Shown here: positions 25,454-34,581 of the stretch, piece by piece
Numbering within the stretch: the stretch's first letter is position 1
How the letters are laid out: the number at the start of each line of letters is the position of its first letter
Assembly (NCBI RefSeq): GCF_042684265.1
Contig: NZ_JBHULB010000017.1
Coordinates: 1 to 64,000, forward strand
Origin: Croceitalea marina
Lineage (GTDB): Bacteria; Bacteroidota; Bacteroidia; Flavobacteriales; Flavobacteriaceae
Length of the DNA stretch: 64,000 nt
Direction: 5' to 3'
The notes under the pieces: model-generated
The model's database searches: none
What the model saw: only the letters and a program-made list of their open reading frames with translations
Told to the model about the DNA's origin: nothing
Made by a program: the position numbers and the translations under genes

Positions 25454-25461
25454 CAAAAGTA
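25454..25461 (-). promoter_or_regulatory. -7 promoter element TACTTTTG for the MATE gene
   Basis: On the minus strand this matches the Bacteroidota -7 consensus TAnnTTTG and lies about 20 bases before the TTG start. No convincing -33 TTG was found at the normal spacing. Confidence 0.4.
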
Positions 25462-25500
25462 GCCTAAAAGCCATGACTCTGCTAATTGAAGTTTGAAAGC

Positions 25501-26862
25501 TTACTCTATCTTTTTCCCATTTATGGATTGCCCATTTTGGTTTAAAGTTAATGCCGCTATTTTTCCATCGGCATCTGCATTAAATTCAATGTTCGCATCA
25601 ACCACTTTTAAAAAGAACACTGTTTCTGAAGATGGATAGACTCTGAATTTTGGTTGATTGGTTGCTTGTAAAAATAACTTGTTTTCCTTTCGAGTAATAG
25701 TTATCTTAAATGTCGGAGCCAATTCATAAACACCAACATATTTTTCTAAAATAGCATCTGACACAGCTACTTCTTCTGGCCTATCTTTTTGATTAGATGC
25801 TTTTAAATTTTTAGAACCTCCCAATAAGTATATCCCTAAATCATCGACACTTTCGGTACTATTGGTTAAAACAACCACGCCTGTATTTTTCTCAGAATTG
25901 AAGCCAGCAAAAGACTTGTAACCACCTGTTCCTCCATTATGCCATAGAATTTCTCCATTACCAGCATAATGCCATCCTAAACCAATTGAAAAATCACCTG
26001 TTTTAGATTTAAAAGCAGTTATATGACTTAATTGCATAGCTGATGACAGTCCCGTACTTGTTCCCATATTGGCTTTAATAAATTTAGCCATGTCTTTTGC
26101 TGTGGAACGGATTCCTCCAGCGCCAGCCAAACTAATAATATCCCAATTCTTTACTTCTTCACCGAAAGCATGCCCTTTTGCCAAATGTGCCAACATATTA
26201 TCCGAAAATGTACGACGTGTATTGTCCATCTCAAGTTCTTTCGCAATCTTTTTTACAACCAGTTCCTCATAAGACTTGCCGGAATGCAATTCTAAAATAT
26301 GTCCTAAAAGTCCCATTCCGTAGTTCGAATATTCATAAGCTTCACCAATGTCTCTAGTCAGCTGATATGAAGAAAGAAAATCATAAACCTGTTGGATGGA
26401 ATAATCCTTAAAGGGATTTTCGGCATCTGCAGGAGTAAAATTGTTTGGCATTCTTGGCAATGCCGAAGTATGAGTGGCCAGGTCTATTAATGTTATTTGT
26501 TTTTCACCTCTTTCAGGTATTTTAAGTGTATCGGGCAAATATTTAGAAATAGGGTCTTCTAAAGCCATGTTCCCCTTTATAATCTCGTCTGCCAATAAAA
26601 TGGTGGTGAACACTTTTGATATCGATCCAATTTCATAAACTGTATTCTCGTTTACTCGAGTGCCATTTTCTAGAGCAGTTTTGCCATAACTAAAGAAGTC
26701 TACTTTTTCATCTTCGATGAAAGCGACTACGATACTTACATTGTCACCATCATCAACTCTTTTCACTATGCTTTCTTTTACCTCTTTTGAAATTTGTGCA
26801 GAGACTCTGCTGCCACAGACAAGAAAGCCTAGAGTTACAAAAAATGATATTCGATATCTCAT
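25501..26862 (-). CDS. Exported serine hydrolase, class C beta-lactamase-like
   Basis: This is a penicillin-binding-protein/AmpC-fold serine hydrolase. ATG 26862 gives the signal peptide MRYRISFFVTLGFLVCGSRVSAQ. Active-site motifs are SISK (Ser80, Lys83), YSN in 'YEYSNYGMGLLGH', and the third motif HNGGTGGYKSF. A C-terminal beta domain of about 100 residues ('VGVYELAPTFKITITRKENKLFLQAT') follows the catalytic domain, as in many Bacteroidota homologues. It could be an esterase, peptidase or peptidoglycan enzyme; resistance to beta-lactams cannot be concluded. Confidence 0.9.
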   Translation of the reverse strand: MRYRISFFVTLGFLVCGSRVSAQISKEVKESIVKRVDDGDNVSIVVAFIEDEKVDFFSYGKTALENGTRVNENTVYEIGSISKVFTTILLADEIIKGNMALEDPISKYLPDTLKIPERGEKQITLIDLATHTSALPRMPNNFTPADAENPFKDYSIQQVYDFLSSYQLTRDIGEAYEYSNYGMGLLGHILELHSGKSYEELVVKKIAKELEMDNTRRTFSDNMLAHLAKGHAFGEEVKNWDIISLAGAGGIRSTAKDMAKFIKANMGTSTGLSSAMQLSHITAFKSKTGDFSIGLGWHYAGNGEILWHNGGTGGYKSFAGFNSEKNTGVVVLTNSTESVDDLGIYLLGGSKNLKASNQKDRPEEVAVSDAILEKYVGVYELAPTFKITITRKENKLFLQATNQPKFRVYPSSETVFFLKVVDANIEFNADADGKIAALTLNQNGQSINGKKIE

Positions 26863-26941
26863 TGTTTTCAATTTAGTGTTATCAATGAGTAGGTGTTCTT
26901 CAGAAAATGTTACATAGACGAGTAATAAAGAACTACGGATG

Positions 26942-27973
26942 TTATATTGGCAAGGTTTCTTTAGCTTCCCATTCGTTGATCCATTTTGCCATTAAAGCTA
27001 CCCAGGCATCGCCATCGTTTAGGCAAGAGATATGTTTATAATGTTCCCCACCGGCCTCTTCAAATTGCTCCTTACCTTCCATGGCGATTTCTTCTAAAGT
27101 TTCAAGGCAGTCGCTCACAAAAGCAGGTGTGATCACCGCCAAACGTTTTTTACCTTCTTTGGCAAAACGTTCAAACTCATAATCGGTGTAGGGTTTTAAC
27201 CATGGGTCGCCAGCCAATCTGGACTGAAAAGATGAACTTACTTTATCTTCTGGCAATCCCAAATATGCTTTTACCAATTCGGTAGTATCATAGCATTGAT
27301 GACGGTAACAAGTGTGGTGTGCCACCGAATTTATACTACAACAAGAACCATCTATCTTACAATGAAATTTTGTTGGATCTGATTTACGTATGTGGCGCTC
27401 AGGGATACCATGATATGAAAACAAAACATGGTCGTATTCAAAATCTTTTAAACCTTCTGCGATACTTTCTGATAGCACTTTTATGTAGTCATCGTTACTG
27501 TAGAAAGCGGGCATTGTCGTGATTTTCATCTCTGGAAAATACTTTTGCTGATCTTCCATAGCCTTTACCACTACCGTTTCATAAGAAGACATCGCGTAAT
27601 GTGGATATAATGGCACTAAAAGTACTTCATCAACATTTTGATTTTTGAGGTCTTGAAGACCTTCTTTAATGCTCATAGAGCCATAACGCATGCCTAAAGC
27701 AACCGGCATCTCTGTATGTTCCCTTACTTTCTTTGCAAAGCGTTTAGAAATTACGATCAAAGGTGAACCTTCATCCCACCAAATTTTTGAATAGGCCTTA
27801 GCTGATTTTTTTGGTCTAGTTTGCAGAATGATACCACGGACCAATAAATTACGCAATAACGGTGGAACGTCTATAACACGTTCATCCATTAAAAACTCAT
27901 CTAAATAGGGCTTAACATCTTTTGGCGTAGGGCTGTCAGGCGAACCTAAATTGACCAATAAAACTCCTTTCAT
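26942..27973 (-). CDS. hemH: Ferrochelatase
   Basis: Ferrochelatase inserts iron into the tetrapyrrole at the end of heme synthesis. The family start GVLLVNLGSPDSP, 'PLYPHYAMSSYETV' and the active-site His188 in 'FSYHGIPERHIRK' are present, with the conserved Glu in 'CLETLEEI'. After the active-site His there is a Cys-rich stretch with Cys205, 211, 212, 222 and 227, which may bind an Fe-S cluster or metal. That point is inference. At 343 aa it is full length. It lies about 3.8 kb from hemA and on the opposite strand. Confidence 0.95.
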   Translation of the reverse strand: MKGVLLVNLGSPDSPTPKDVKPYLDEFLMDERVIDVPPLLRNLLVRGIILQTRPKKSAKAYSKIWWDEGSPLIVISKRFAKKVREHTEMPVALGMRYGSMSIKEGLQDLKNQNVDEVLLVPLYPHYAMSSYETVVVKAMEDQQKYFPEMKITTMPAFYSNDDYIKVLSESIAEGLKDFEYDHVLFSYHGIPERHIRKSDPTKFHCKIDGSCCSINSVAHHTCYRHQCYDTTELVKAYLGLPEDKVSSSFQSRLAGDPWLKPYTDYEFERFAKEGKKRLAVITPAFVSDCLETLEEIAMEGKEQFEEAGGEHYKHISCLNDGDAWVALMAKWINEWEAKETLPI

Positions 27974-28095
27974 CAGTATTTTTTTAAAACCTTAAAAATA
28001 CAACAGCAACTTGATTTTATATTTAAAAGCATAAATAAGTTTTGTTATTGCCGCATAGAGAAAGCCAATCATCGCTTTTGATGTATTTTAGTAGT

Positions 28096-28932
28096 ATGAT
28101 TCGGAATTTTCTTTTAGTCCTTTTTTTTGGAATTTTCACCATTTCTTTTGCCCAAATAACGTGTTCACCAGCAGATAGGGCCCTTTTCAATATCAAGATG
28201 GAAAGCCTAGAAGATATCGAAGCAACTACTTTAGGCGATAGTATTGTTAAAATCGGGAGGTCTTTTTTGGGGACACCTTATGTGGAAAAAACACTTGAAA
28301 TAGGTGCTATAGAAACCCTGGTTATAAACCTTAGAGGCTTAGATTGTACCACATTTGTGGAAAATGTTTTAGCCTTTACAGCAACCCTTAATACTAATGA
28401 AAAACTATTTACAGATTTTGCCAAAAATCTAGAAACCATTCGGTACAGAAATGGAGATTTAGATGGTTATCCTTCTCGTTTGCATTACTTTACAGATTGG
28501 ATACGAGACAATGAAAAAATAGGTTTGGTAAAAGATATTACCACAGATTTAGGTGGCATTAAACTAGAAAAACCTATTAATTTTATGGGGACACATCGTG
28601 ATTTATATCCTTTCTTAAAAGACGATGAAAATTTTAAACGAATACAAGAAACCGAAGCGGAACTAGCGAAAGAAGTTCTTTGTTATTTACCCCAAAACGA
28701 AATTCAAAATCAAGAACATCAAATTCAGTCCGGTGATATAATTGCACTAGCAACGTCTATAAAAGGATTAGATGTTACACATACGGGATTTGCTATAAAA
28801 CAACCAAATGGTAGAATTCATTTGTTACATGCTTCAAGTTCTGGAGAAGTAAAAATCACTAAAGAACCTTTAGCGGATTACCTGAAAAATATTAAAAGTA
28901 ATATTGGTATTCTCGTTGCAAGACCCTTATAA
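28096..28932 (+). CDS. DUF1460 N-acetylmuramoyl-L-alanine amidase-like protein
   Basis: This is a probable exported cell-wall amidase of the DUF1460 family, a papain-like fold related to NlpC/P60. The likely nucleophile is Cys in 'RGLDCTTFVENVLAF' and the His is in 'VTHTGFAIKQPNG'. The start was chosen at ATG 28096 because it gives a compact signal peptide (MIRNFLLVLFFGIFTISFAQ); ATG 28081 would add five residues. It is divergent from hemH, and its stop nearly touches the convergent ThuA gene. Confidence 0.85.
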   Translation: MIRNFLLVLFFGIFTISFAQITCSPADRALFNIKMESLEDIEATTLGDSIVKIGRSFLGTPYVEKTLEIGAIETLVINLRGLDCTTFVENVLAFTATLNTNEKLFTDFAKNLETIRYRNGDLDGYPSRLHYFTDWIRDNEKIGLVKDITTDLGGIKLEKPINFMGTHRDLYPFLKDDENFKRIQETEAELAKEVLCYLPQNEIQNQEHQIQSGDIIALATSIKGLDVTHTGFAIKQPNGRIHLLHASSSGEVKITKEPLADYLKNIKSNIGILVARPL

Positions 28933-28935
28933 AAA

Positions 28936-29790
28936 TTACCTGTCTAAAATAAACTCGAAGGCATTCTTCATCAATTGCACAAATTCCGCATCTGAATACT
29001 TATTTTTTGAATGCCCCATACTGGTGTAAAAACTGATTCCGCCATCTGGCCTTTCCCAATAGTGGGCGGTCATTCTAGCATCGTCATACGAATTGTCACC
29101 TGTATCGGAAACACGCAGCAATTCTGTAAAAGAGCTATTGAGATAACCCCCTTCCCAATAATACCATTCCTCATTATCATCCCAAGGAAAAGAAATCATT
29201 TTGGTCAGGTCAGTGTTTTCATTTTGAATGGTTACGGTTGCGCCAAAATTATTTGCAGTATGGTTGGGGCCGTTTCTTACGCTACAACCTGTAACATGCT
29301 CAGCGTACCAATCCCATTCGCCTTTTCCGCCTCCATTAACCGTTCCGGCCGTGCTGTGTCCATAGGAGTCACTTGCCGCGTGATTGGAAATGAAATGTCC
29401 TCCTTGTGCTGCATAAGCCTCTACCACATTTCGTTGAGCGCTATTTAAGGTATTCCCTGAAGTATTGGTAAAGAAAATAACATCAAAATTATTGACGCTT
29501 TCCTGGTCGTCAAAAATAGAAGCATTGTCACTAACCTCAACATCAAAACTGAGATCCGTGGCTATTTGGTTAACCATTGCTACAGATTCTTCTTTTGTAT
29601 TGTGATTAAAGCCCGAGGTTTTCGTGAAAACCAAAATTTTAGCGTTATCCGTTGAATCGTCATCATTAACGGGGTCATCCCCTGACTGTTCTTCATTATC
29701 CTCTTCAGCTATGGTCATTTCAGCATCTGAACAGGAAAAGAATAAGAAGAAAATCAATAGATACTTTAGGGGTAAATAGGTAGATTTCAT
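28936..29790 (-). CDS. ThuA-domain lipoprotein
   Basis: The ATG at 29790 gives a lipoprotein signal ending FFSC (MKSTYLPLKYLLIFFLFFSC). An acidic linker follows, then a ThuA domain of the class I glutamine amidotransferase-like fold, with 'ILVFTKTSGFNHNTKEE', 'FDVIFFTNTSG' and 'GGHFISNHAASDSYG'. ThuA proteins take part in trehalose/trehalulose and other sugar metabolism in rhizobia and are common in Bacteroidota glycan loci. This one is anchored in the envelope. It follows another ThuA gene in the same direction after 92 bases. Confidence 0.85.
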   Translation of the reverse strand: MKSTYLPLKYLLIFFLFFSCSDAEMTIAEEDNEEQSGDDPVNDDDSTDNAKILVFTKTSGFNHNTKEESVAMVNQIATDLSFDVEVSDNASIFDDQESVNNFDVIFFTNTSGNTLNSAQRNVVEAYAAQGGHFISNHAASDSYGHSTAGTVNGGGKGEWDWYAEHVTGCSVRNGPNHTANNFGATVTIQNENTDLTKMISFPWDDNEEWYYWEGGYLNSSFTELLRVSDTGDNSYDDARMTAHYWERPDGGISFYTSMGHSKNKYSDAEFVQLMKNAFEFILDR

Positions 29791-29882
29791 AATGTGGGGC
29801 TTTTCTACTAATAGATACGTTAGCACCCGATCACTTGGTCTATATTACCCGTAAAAATTGTGAAATCTACTTTCCCAATCCG

Positions 29883-30638
29883 CTATGAACGCTTTAAACA
29901 CCAAGATATGGCACCTAAAAGATGCTGCCTAAAGTCAGGCTCAGCATATGATTCGTTGGTATGTCCTCCACCGGTATAATAAGCGCGCCCTCCGTCAAAT
30001 TCATGATACCATGCTATCGGATGATTTTCACCATTGGTGCCTCCCTCATAACTGGTTTCGTCCAGATTCATTACAACGGTAACATTAGGATTCAAGTTTT
30101 TAAAATTATACCACTCATCCGTACGCTTTATGGCATCATCAAGGTGCGCTGTTGAGCTATGCGCTTTAGTCAAAACATCGATCTTGGCTTCTCTAACATT
30201 TGGGTTATTTGGGTGACCGCTAAAGTAACCCCCTACTAACTTTCCGTACCAAGGCCAATCATATTCCGTATCCGTAGCGGCATGAATACCAAGAAAACTA
30301 CCACCAGCTTTTATATAATTCTCAAAAGCAGTTTGCTCGGTTTCATCCAAAACATCCATAGTAGTACTTAAGAATACCACCAGTTGGTAGTTCGCTAAAT
30401 TTTCTGGATTAAAGTCTTCTGAACTTTCTGTGCGTAGCACGATAAAATTATTTTTACGGCCCATTTCGCGCAAGGCTTTCACCCCCGTTGAAATACTTTC
30501 GTGCCTATAGCCTTTGGTCTTCGTAAATACTAATACCAAATCTGGCTTTTTTGGTGGAGTTTCATTCTTAGTTTCTTGTCCGCTTACGGTCATAACAACA
30601 CAAAAGATTGCTATAACGATTGATTTGATGAATTTCAT
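29883..30638 (-). CDS. ThuA-domain exported protein
   Basis: A signal peptide (MKFIKSIVIAIFCVVMTVSGQ) leads into a 215-residue ThuA domain with 'LVFTKTKGYRHESISTGVKAL', 'LVVFLSTTMDVLDE' and 'GGSFLGIHAATDTEYDWPWYGKLVGGYF'. It ends 'YYTGGGHTNESYAEPDFRQHLLGAISW', the usual C-terminal hallmark. It starts 15 bases after the AraC gene stop and precedes a second ThuA gene, so the three may be one transcript. The role is probably in sugar or polyol metabolism; the substrate is unknown. Confidence 0.87.
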   Translation of the reverse strand: MKFIKSIVIAIFCVVMTVSGQETKNETPPKKPDLVLVFTKTKGYRHESISTGVKALREMGRKNNFIVLRTESSEDFNPENLANYQLVVFLSTTMDVLDETEQTAFENYIKAGGSFLGIHAATDTEYDWPWYGKLVGGYFSGHPNNPNVREAKIDVLTKAHSSTAHLDDAIKRTDEWYNFKNLNPNVTVVMNLDETSYEGGTNGENHPIAWYHEFDGGRAYYTGGGHTNESYAEPDFRQHLLGAISWCLKRS

Positions 30639-30652
30639 TTTCTTAAAAGTGT

Positions 30653-31534
30653 TTATGTGGTTGAAGTTAAATATTTTTTAGGTGTGGTTCCGTATTTCTT
30701 TTTGAAGGATGCTATAAAATGACTTGCCGTACTATAGCCTATTTTTAGGCCTACCTCATTCACATTATACCTTCCGGTTTCTAACATTTTACGGGCATAT
30801 TCCATCTTATAATCAAAAAGGAAGCCAAAAACCGAATCTCCATAAATTTGTTTAAAACCTTCCTTTAATTTTTTCAAGCTTAGACCGATTTCTTCAGAAA
30901 GTTCCGTCAAAGTCGGTGGTTCAGACATTCGCGCAATCATGATTTCTTTTGCCTGCCGTATGCGCCGTACATTGTCTTCATCTGCCAAATAAGGGCACTG
31001 CTCTAAATCTGCATCTTCTGTCTTATTAAAATACAACGATATTAATTCGTAAACCTTGCCTTTTACGTATAAACTTTTTATCGAAGGATGAAGACTGTAA
31101 TTCATCAGTTGACTTAAAACAACAGCCATTGCAGGGGTAAGAACCTCTTGAGAATAATACTTCTTTTCACTGTTATCATCGCTTAAAAAGGGAATATAAT
31201 CGGCCTCTGAAGAAAAAAGGGAATGAAATTTTCGAATCGTCATCACTACGGAGAGCAACCATGAATCTGGTTCTAAAACCACGTTTAAAGGCAAATCTTT
31301 CTGTGTGTTATAAAGCAACAAAGAGTTTTCTTCAGAAACCTCAAGGGCATAGGCACTATCGTTAAATAAAAATTTAGCGTGTCCTTTTAATGAAAAGTGA
31401 AACTGAATAAAGGTACTGTCTATACCTCTCTCGATTCGCTTTAATTGGGTTGTATCATTCTGAATTTTAAGCACATAGAAGTCTTGGTCAATTAAAACTT
31501 CATCATAAGAACCTTGAGCGATATTTTCTTTCAT
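30653..31534 (-). CDS. AraC-family transcriptional regulator next to hemA
   Basis: The N-terminal 190 residues form an effector-binding domain I cannot assign to a known ligand class. The C-terminal about 100 residues carry the two helix-turn-helix units of the AraC family ('TLTELSEEIGLSLKKLKEGFKQIYGDS' and 'NVNEVGLKIGYSTASHFIASFKKKYGTTPKKY'). It is divergent from hemA with a 204-base spacer holding both promoters and a 13-base palindrome. This AraC-hemA arrangement recurs in Flavobacteriaceae as far as I recall. A role in sensing heme or iron is inferred. It may also drive the downstream ThuA genes. Confidence 0.9.
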   Translation of the reverse strand: MKENIAQGSYDEVLIDQDFYVLKIQNDTTQLKRIERGIDSTFIQFHFSLKGHAKFLFNDSAYALEVSEENSLLLYNTQKDLPLNVVLEPDSWLLSVVMTIRKFHSLFSSEADYIPFLSDDNSEKKYYSQEVLTPAMAVVLSQLMNYSLHPSIKSLYVKGKVYELISLYFNKTEDADLEQCPYLADEDNVRRIRQAKEIMIARMSEPPTLTELSEEIGLSLKKLKEGFKQIYGDSVFGFLFDYKMEYARKMLETGRYNVNEVGLKIGYSTASHFIASFKKKYGTTPKKYLTSTT

Positions 31535-31552
31535 TTTTTAATCTTCAAAGCA

Positions 31553-31560
31553 CAAATATA
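31553..31560 (-). promoter_or_regulatory. -7 promoter element TATATTTG for the AraC gene
   Basis: The minus-strand TATATTTG matches TAnnTTTG exactly and lies 19 bases before the AraC start. A -33 element is not obvious. Confidence 0.45.
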
Positions 31561-31610
31561 GCTATTTAGAATTACTCTAAACAGTAGAATTCTTTAATAT
31601 TTTTGTCAAT

Positions 31611-31623
31611 AAACACAGTGTTT
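31611..31623. promoter_or_regulatory. 13-base palindrome between the AraC gene and hemA
   Basis: AAACAC-A-GTGTTT is a perfect dyad in the middle of the divergent promoter region, about 90 bases from the hemA promoter element. It is a candidate operator for the AraC protein or another regulator of heme synthesis. Confidence 0.35.
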
Positions 31624-31712
31624 CACAAAGAATTGGCCCAAAAATACCTCTAAAACTCCTTTTGTTGTTATTTATAGTACCGCTAGCGTTATTTTTTGAT
31701 TATAGGTGATCG

Positions 31713-31720
31713 TACTTTTG
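31713..31720 (+). promoter_or_regulatory. -7 promoter element TACTTTTG for hemA
   Basis: The sequence matches TAnnTTTG and lies 18 bases before the chosen hemA ATG, giving a short leader. A TTG at 31696-31698 could be a -33 element, but the 14-base spacer is shorter than usual. Confidence 0.5.
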
Positions 31721-31738
31721 CAACGCTGTTTCAGTACA

Positions 31739-32995
31739 ATGAAGAATTACCATCTTTCAAAACATAGTTCTTTTTACGCAATTGGCTTAAGCTATAAAAA
31801 AGCAGATGCCGAAGTTCGCGGCAAGTTCAGCTTAGATGTACCCAAGATAGATGCTATAACCCTTGATGCCAAGAAAGAAGGTGCTGAAGGCCTAATGGCA
31901 ATTTCCACTTGTAACCGCACTGAATTGTTCGGTTTTGCGCAGCACCCTTTTCAATTGATCCAGTTACTATGTAAGCATACCAAAGGCACGGTTGAAGAAT
32001 TTCAAGAAGTGGCCTACGTGTACAAAAATCATGATGCTTTTAATCATTTATTTCATGTTGGCACTGGACTGGACAGCCAAATTCTTGGAGATTTTGAAAT
32101 CATAAGCCAAATAAAGCAAAGCTTTTATAGATCCAAAAAACACGGGATGTCAAATCCGTTTTTAGAACGGTTGTGTAATTCGGTTATACAGGCAAGCAAA
32201 CGTATTAAGAACGAAACCGAGCTATCTAGTGGGGCGACTTCTGTTGCCTTTGCATCGGTAAAATATATCTTGAATACCATTCCTGATATTTCAGAAAAGA
32301 ACATTTTACTTTTTGGCACTGGAAAAATAGGTAGAAATACCTGTGAAAATCTCGTTAAGCATACTGACAATTCACATATTACCTTAATCAACAGAACCAA
32401 AGAAAAGGCGGAGGCAGTTGCAGGTAAATTTCAATTGGTGGTAAAAGACTATGGTGATTTACAAACAGAGATCCGTAAGTCTGATATTTTAGTGGTGGCC
32501 ACTGGAGCGCAGCTACCAACGATATCAAAAGCCGTTATACACTCGAAAAAGCCGTTATTGATTTTAGATTTATCAGTTCCTAAAAATGTGCATGATGATG
32601 TCATGGAACTGGACAATGTCACTCTGGTGCATTTAGATCAGTTATCGCAAATTACTGATGAGACCCTGGCCAATAGAAAGGCATACATTCCTAAAGCACA
32701 TGCCATAATCGACGAGGTAAAAACCGAGTTCATCAAATGGCTAGAAACGCGAAAGTTCGCCCCAGTAATTAATGCATTAAAAGAGAAGTTAATGATGATG
32801 AAAGAGGAAGAATTGGACTTTCACTCTAAAAAACTTACCAATTTTAATCAAGAACAGGCAGAATTGGTCTCAGAACGCATCATTCAAAAAATTACCAAGC
32901 AATTTGCCAATCACCTCAAAAAACCCGAGGTAGATACCGATGACAGTTTAGCGCTAATTCAAAAAGTGTTTCAGCTTGAAATAGATTCCAAATGA
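31739..32995 (+). CDS. hemA: Glutamyl-tRNA reductase
   Basis: HemA reduces glutamyl-tRNA(Glu) with NADPH to glutamate-1-semialdehyde, the committed step of C5-pathway heme synthesis. The catalytic Cys58 lies in STCNRTE. The NADPH domain has 'ILLFGTGKIGRNTCENLVKH', and the C-terminal dimerisation helices end the protein. ATG 31739 gives MKNYHLSKHSSFYAIGLSY. The longer frame starts from a non-ATG codon inside the promoter and is rejected. hemA is the first gene of hemA-hemC-hemD-hemE, overlapping hemC by 4 bases. Regulation by the divergent AraC protein is likely but inferred. Confidence 0.96.
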   Translation: MKNYHLSKHSSFYAIGLSYKKADAEVRGKFSLDVPKIDAITLDAKKEGAEGLMAISTCNRTELFGFAQHPFQLIQLLCKHTKGTVEEFQEVAYVYKNHDAFNHLFHVGTGLDSQILGDFEIISQIKQSFYRSKKHGMSNPFLERLCNSVIQASKRIKNETELSSGATSVAFASVKYILNTIPDISEKNILLFGTGKIGRNTCENLVKHTDNSHITLINRTKEKAEAVAGKFQLVVKDYGDLQTEIRKSDILVVATGAQLPTISKAVIHSKKPLLILDLSVPKNVHDDVMELDNVTLVHLDQLSQITDETLANRKAYIPKAHAIIDEVKTEFIKWLETRKFAPVINALKEKLMMMKEEELDFHSKKLTNFNQEQAELVSERIIQKITKQFANHLKKPEVDTDDSLALIQKVFQLEIDSK

Positions 32996-33912
32996 GCAAA
33001 GTAATTCGTATTGGAACTCGCGATAGCGAATTAGCACTTTGGCAAGCCACAACCGTACAGCAAAAATTAGATGAACTGGGCTTGAACACCCAATTGGTAC
33101 CGGTAAAATCCACCGGAGATTTGGTGCTAGACAAACCACTCTATGAATTGGGTATTACCGGAATTTTCACAAAAACCCTCGATGTCGCTTTATTGAAAGG
33201 TGACATTGACATTGCGGTACACTCCATGAAAGATGTGCCTACGCAGCTACCAAAGGGTATTGTTAAGGCGGCAGTTCTTGAAAGAGCCGCCACCCAAGAC
33301 ATTCTGGTACATCTGGGTACGGACTTTTTGAAAGGAAAAGGCACCATAGCCACAGGGAGTCTGCGAAGAAAAGCCCAGTGGTTACATCGATATCCTGACC
33401 ACTCCGTTGTCGATTTACGAGGTAATGTAAACAGTCGCCTTTTAAAACTCATTGAAAATGGATGGAACGGGGCAATATTCGCTAAAGCTGGTCTTGAACG
33501 CATAAAGCTATTGCCAAAAGATGCGGTGCTTTTAGATTGGATGACTCCTGCCCCTGCACAAGGGGCAATGCTGATTGTTGGGCTTGAAAAAGAAAAAGAA
33601 ATACTAGCACAAATTGAACCGTTAAATCACCACAAAACTGATATATGCACTTCAATTGAACGAGAATTTTTGAGAACTTTAGAAGGCGGTTGTACCGCGC
33701 CCATCGGAGCTTTAGCCGAAATTAAAGACCAAACAGTATATTTTAAAGGTTGTTTACACTCTTTAGATGGCCAACAACAGTTAGAAACCTTGAAAGAGTG
33801 CACTATTGAGCTAGTAAAGGACTTTGGCAAACAATGTGCCTTAGAGATTTTAGAGAACGGCGGTAAAGCCTTGATGGAAAGCATAAAAGATGAGCTCAAT
33901 ACTATCCACTAG
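32992..33912 (+). CDS. hemC: Hydroxymethylbilane synthase (porphobilinogen deaminase)
   Basis: HemC joins four porphobilinogen molecules into hydroxymethylbilane. The family start 'VIRIGTRDSELALWQA', the basic 'GSLRRKAQW' and Asp-containing 'AVHSMKDVPTQLP' motifs are present. Cys234 in 'EGGCTAPIGA' anchors the dipyrromethane cofactor. The length of 306 aa is normal. The start overlaps the hemA stop by 4 bases, and its 3' end overlaps hemD by 23 bases, so translation is tightly coupled. Confidence 0.97.
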   Translation: MSKVIRIGTRDSELALWQATTVQQKLDELGLNTQLVPVKSTGDLVLDKPLYELGITGIFTKTLDVALLKGDIDIAVHSMKDVPTQLPKGIVKAAVLERAATQDILVHLGTDFLKGKGTIATGSLRRKAQWLHRYPDHSVVDLRGNVNSRLLKLIENGWNGAIFAKAGLERIKLLPKDAVLLDWMTPAPAQGAMLIVGLEKEKEILAQIEPLNHHKTDICTSIEREFLRTLEGGCTAPIGALAEIKDQTVYFKGCLHSLDGQQQLETLKECTIELVKDFGKQCALEILENGGKALMESIKDELNTIH

Positions 33913-34567
33913 ACTATTGTCACCTTCCCAGAAAGAGTTGTTGCTTAATGCAAAGCAAAATTTCGTGGACTATAGTGCCATATCCATTGAGTATTTACCT
34001 GTTGAAATTGACGAAGAATTCAACAACTATATCTTCACTAGCCAAAATGGTGTAAAAGCTTTTCTTAAAAGTATGCACCACCCTGATATTTATACTAAAA
34101 ATGTGTTTTGTGTAGGCGAGAAGACAAAATTATTGTTGAAGGAAAACAACCTAAAAGTACTTGAAACGGCAGAAAATGCCTCAAAATTGAGCAAAATTAT
34201 AGTCCAAAAATATAAAAACAACTCTTTTTTCATTTTGTCTGGCAATTTAAGACGGCCAGAGCTATCCGAAGCATTCAAAAATAATAACGTTCGGTATAAA
34301 GAAGTGATTTGCTATAATACTACTCTAAATTACAAGCGTTTTGACAGCACTTTTGACGGCATTCTATTTTTTAGTCCGAGTGGTGTGCTAAGTTTTACCA
34401 AAGAAAACAGTTTAACCCCTAGCTGGGCTTTTTGTATTGGAGAAACGACCGCCGAAGAAGCTAAAAAACATACCGACCAGGTGGTTATTGCCAACAAACC
34501 AACTATAGAAAATGTATTGGTACAAGCCATTAAACACTTTAATTCCCCCTTATTCATGGGAATTTAA
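33890..34567 (+). CDS. hemD: Uroporphyrinogen-III synthase
   Basis: HemD closes hydroxymethylbilane into uroporphyrinogen III with inversion of ring D. The family is weakly conserved. Here the signs are the two-lobed alpha/beta pattern, 'NNYIFTSQNGVKAFLKSM' in lobe one, 'LSGNLRRPELSEAFKNNNVRYKEVICYNT' at the linker, and 'FDGILFFSPSGVLSF' with 'FCIGETTAEEAKKHT' in lobe two. Its position between hemC and hemE settles the call. It overlaps hemC by 23 bases. Confidence 0.9.
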   Translation: MSSILSTRLLSPSQKELLLNAKQNFVDYSAISIEYLPVEIDEEFNNYIFTSQNGVKAFLKSMHHPDIYTKNVFCVGEKTKLLLKENNLKVLETAENASKLSKIIVQKYKNNSFFILSGNLRRPELSEAFKNNNVRYKEVICYNTTLNYKRFDSTFDGILFFSPSGVLSFTKENSLTPSWAFCIGETTAEEAKKHTDQVVIANKPTIENVLVQAIKHFNSPLFMGI

Positions 34568-34581
34568 ACAAGTAACAAACT

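Noticed and set aside
29011..29448. 145-aa plus-strand ORF over the ThuA lipoprotein gene
   Set aside because: It is a shadow of the strongly supported ThuA gene and has no recognisable feature.
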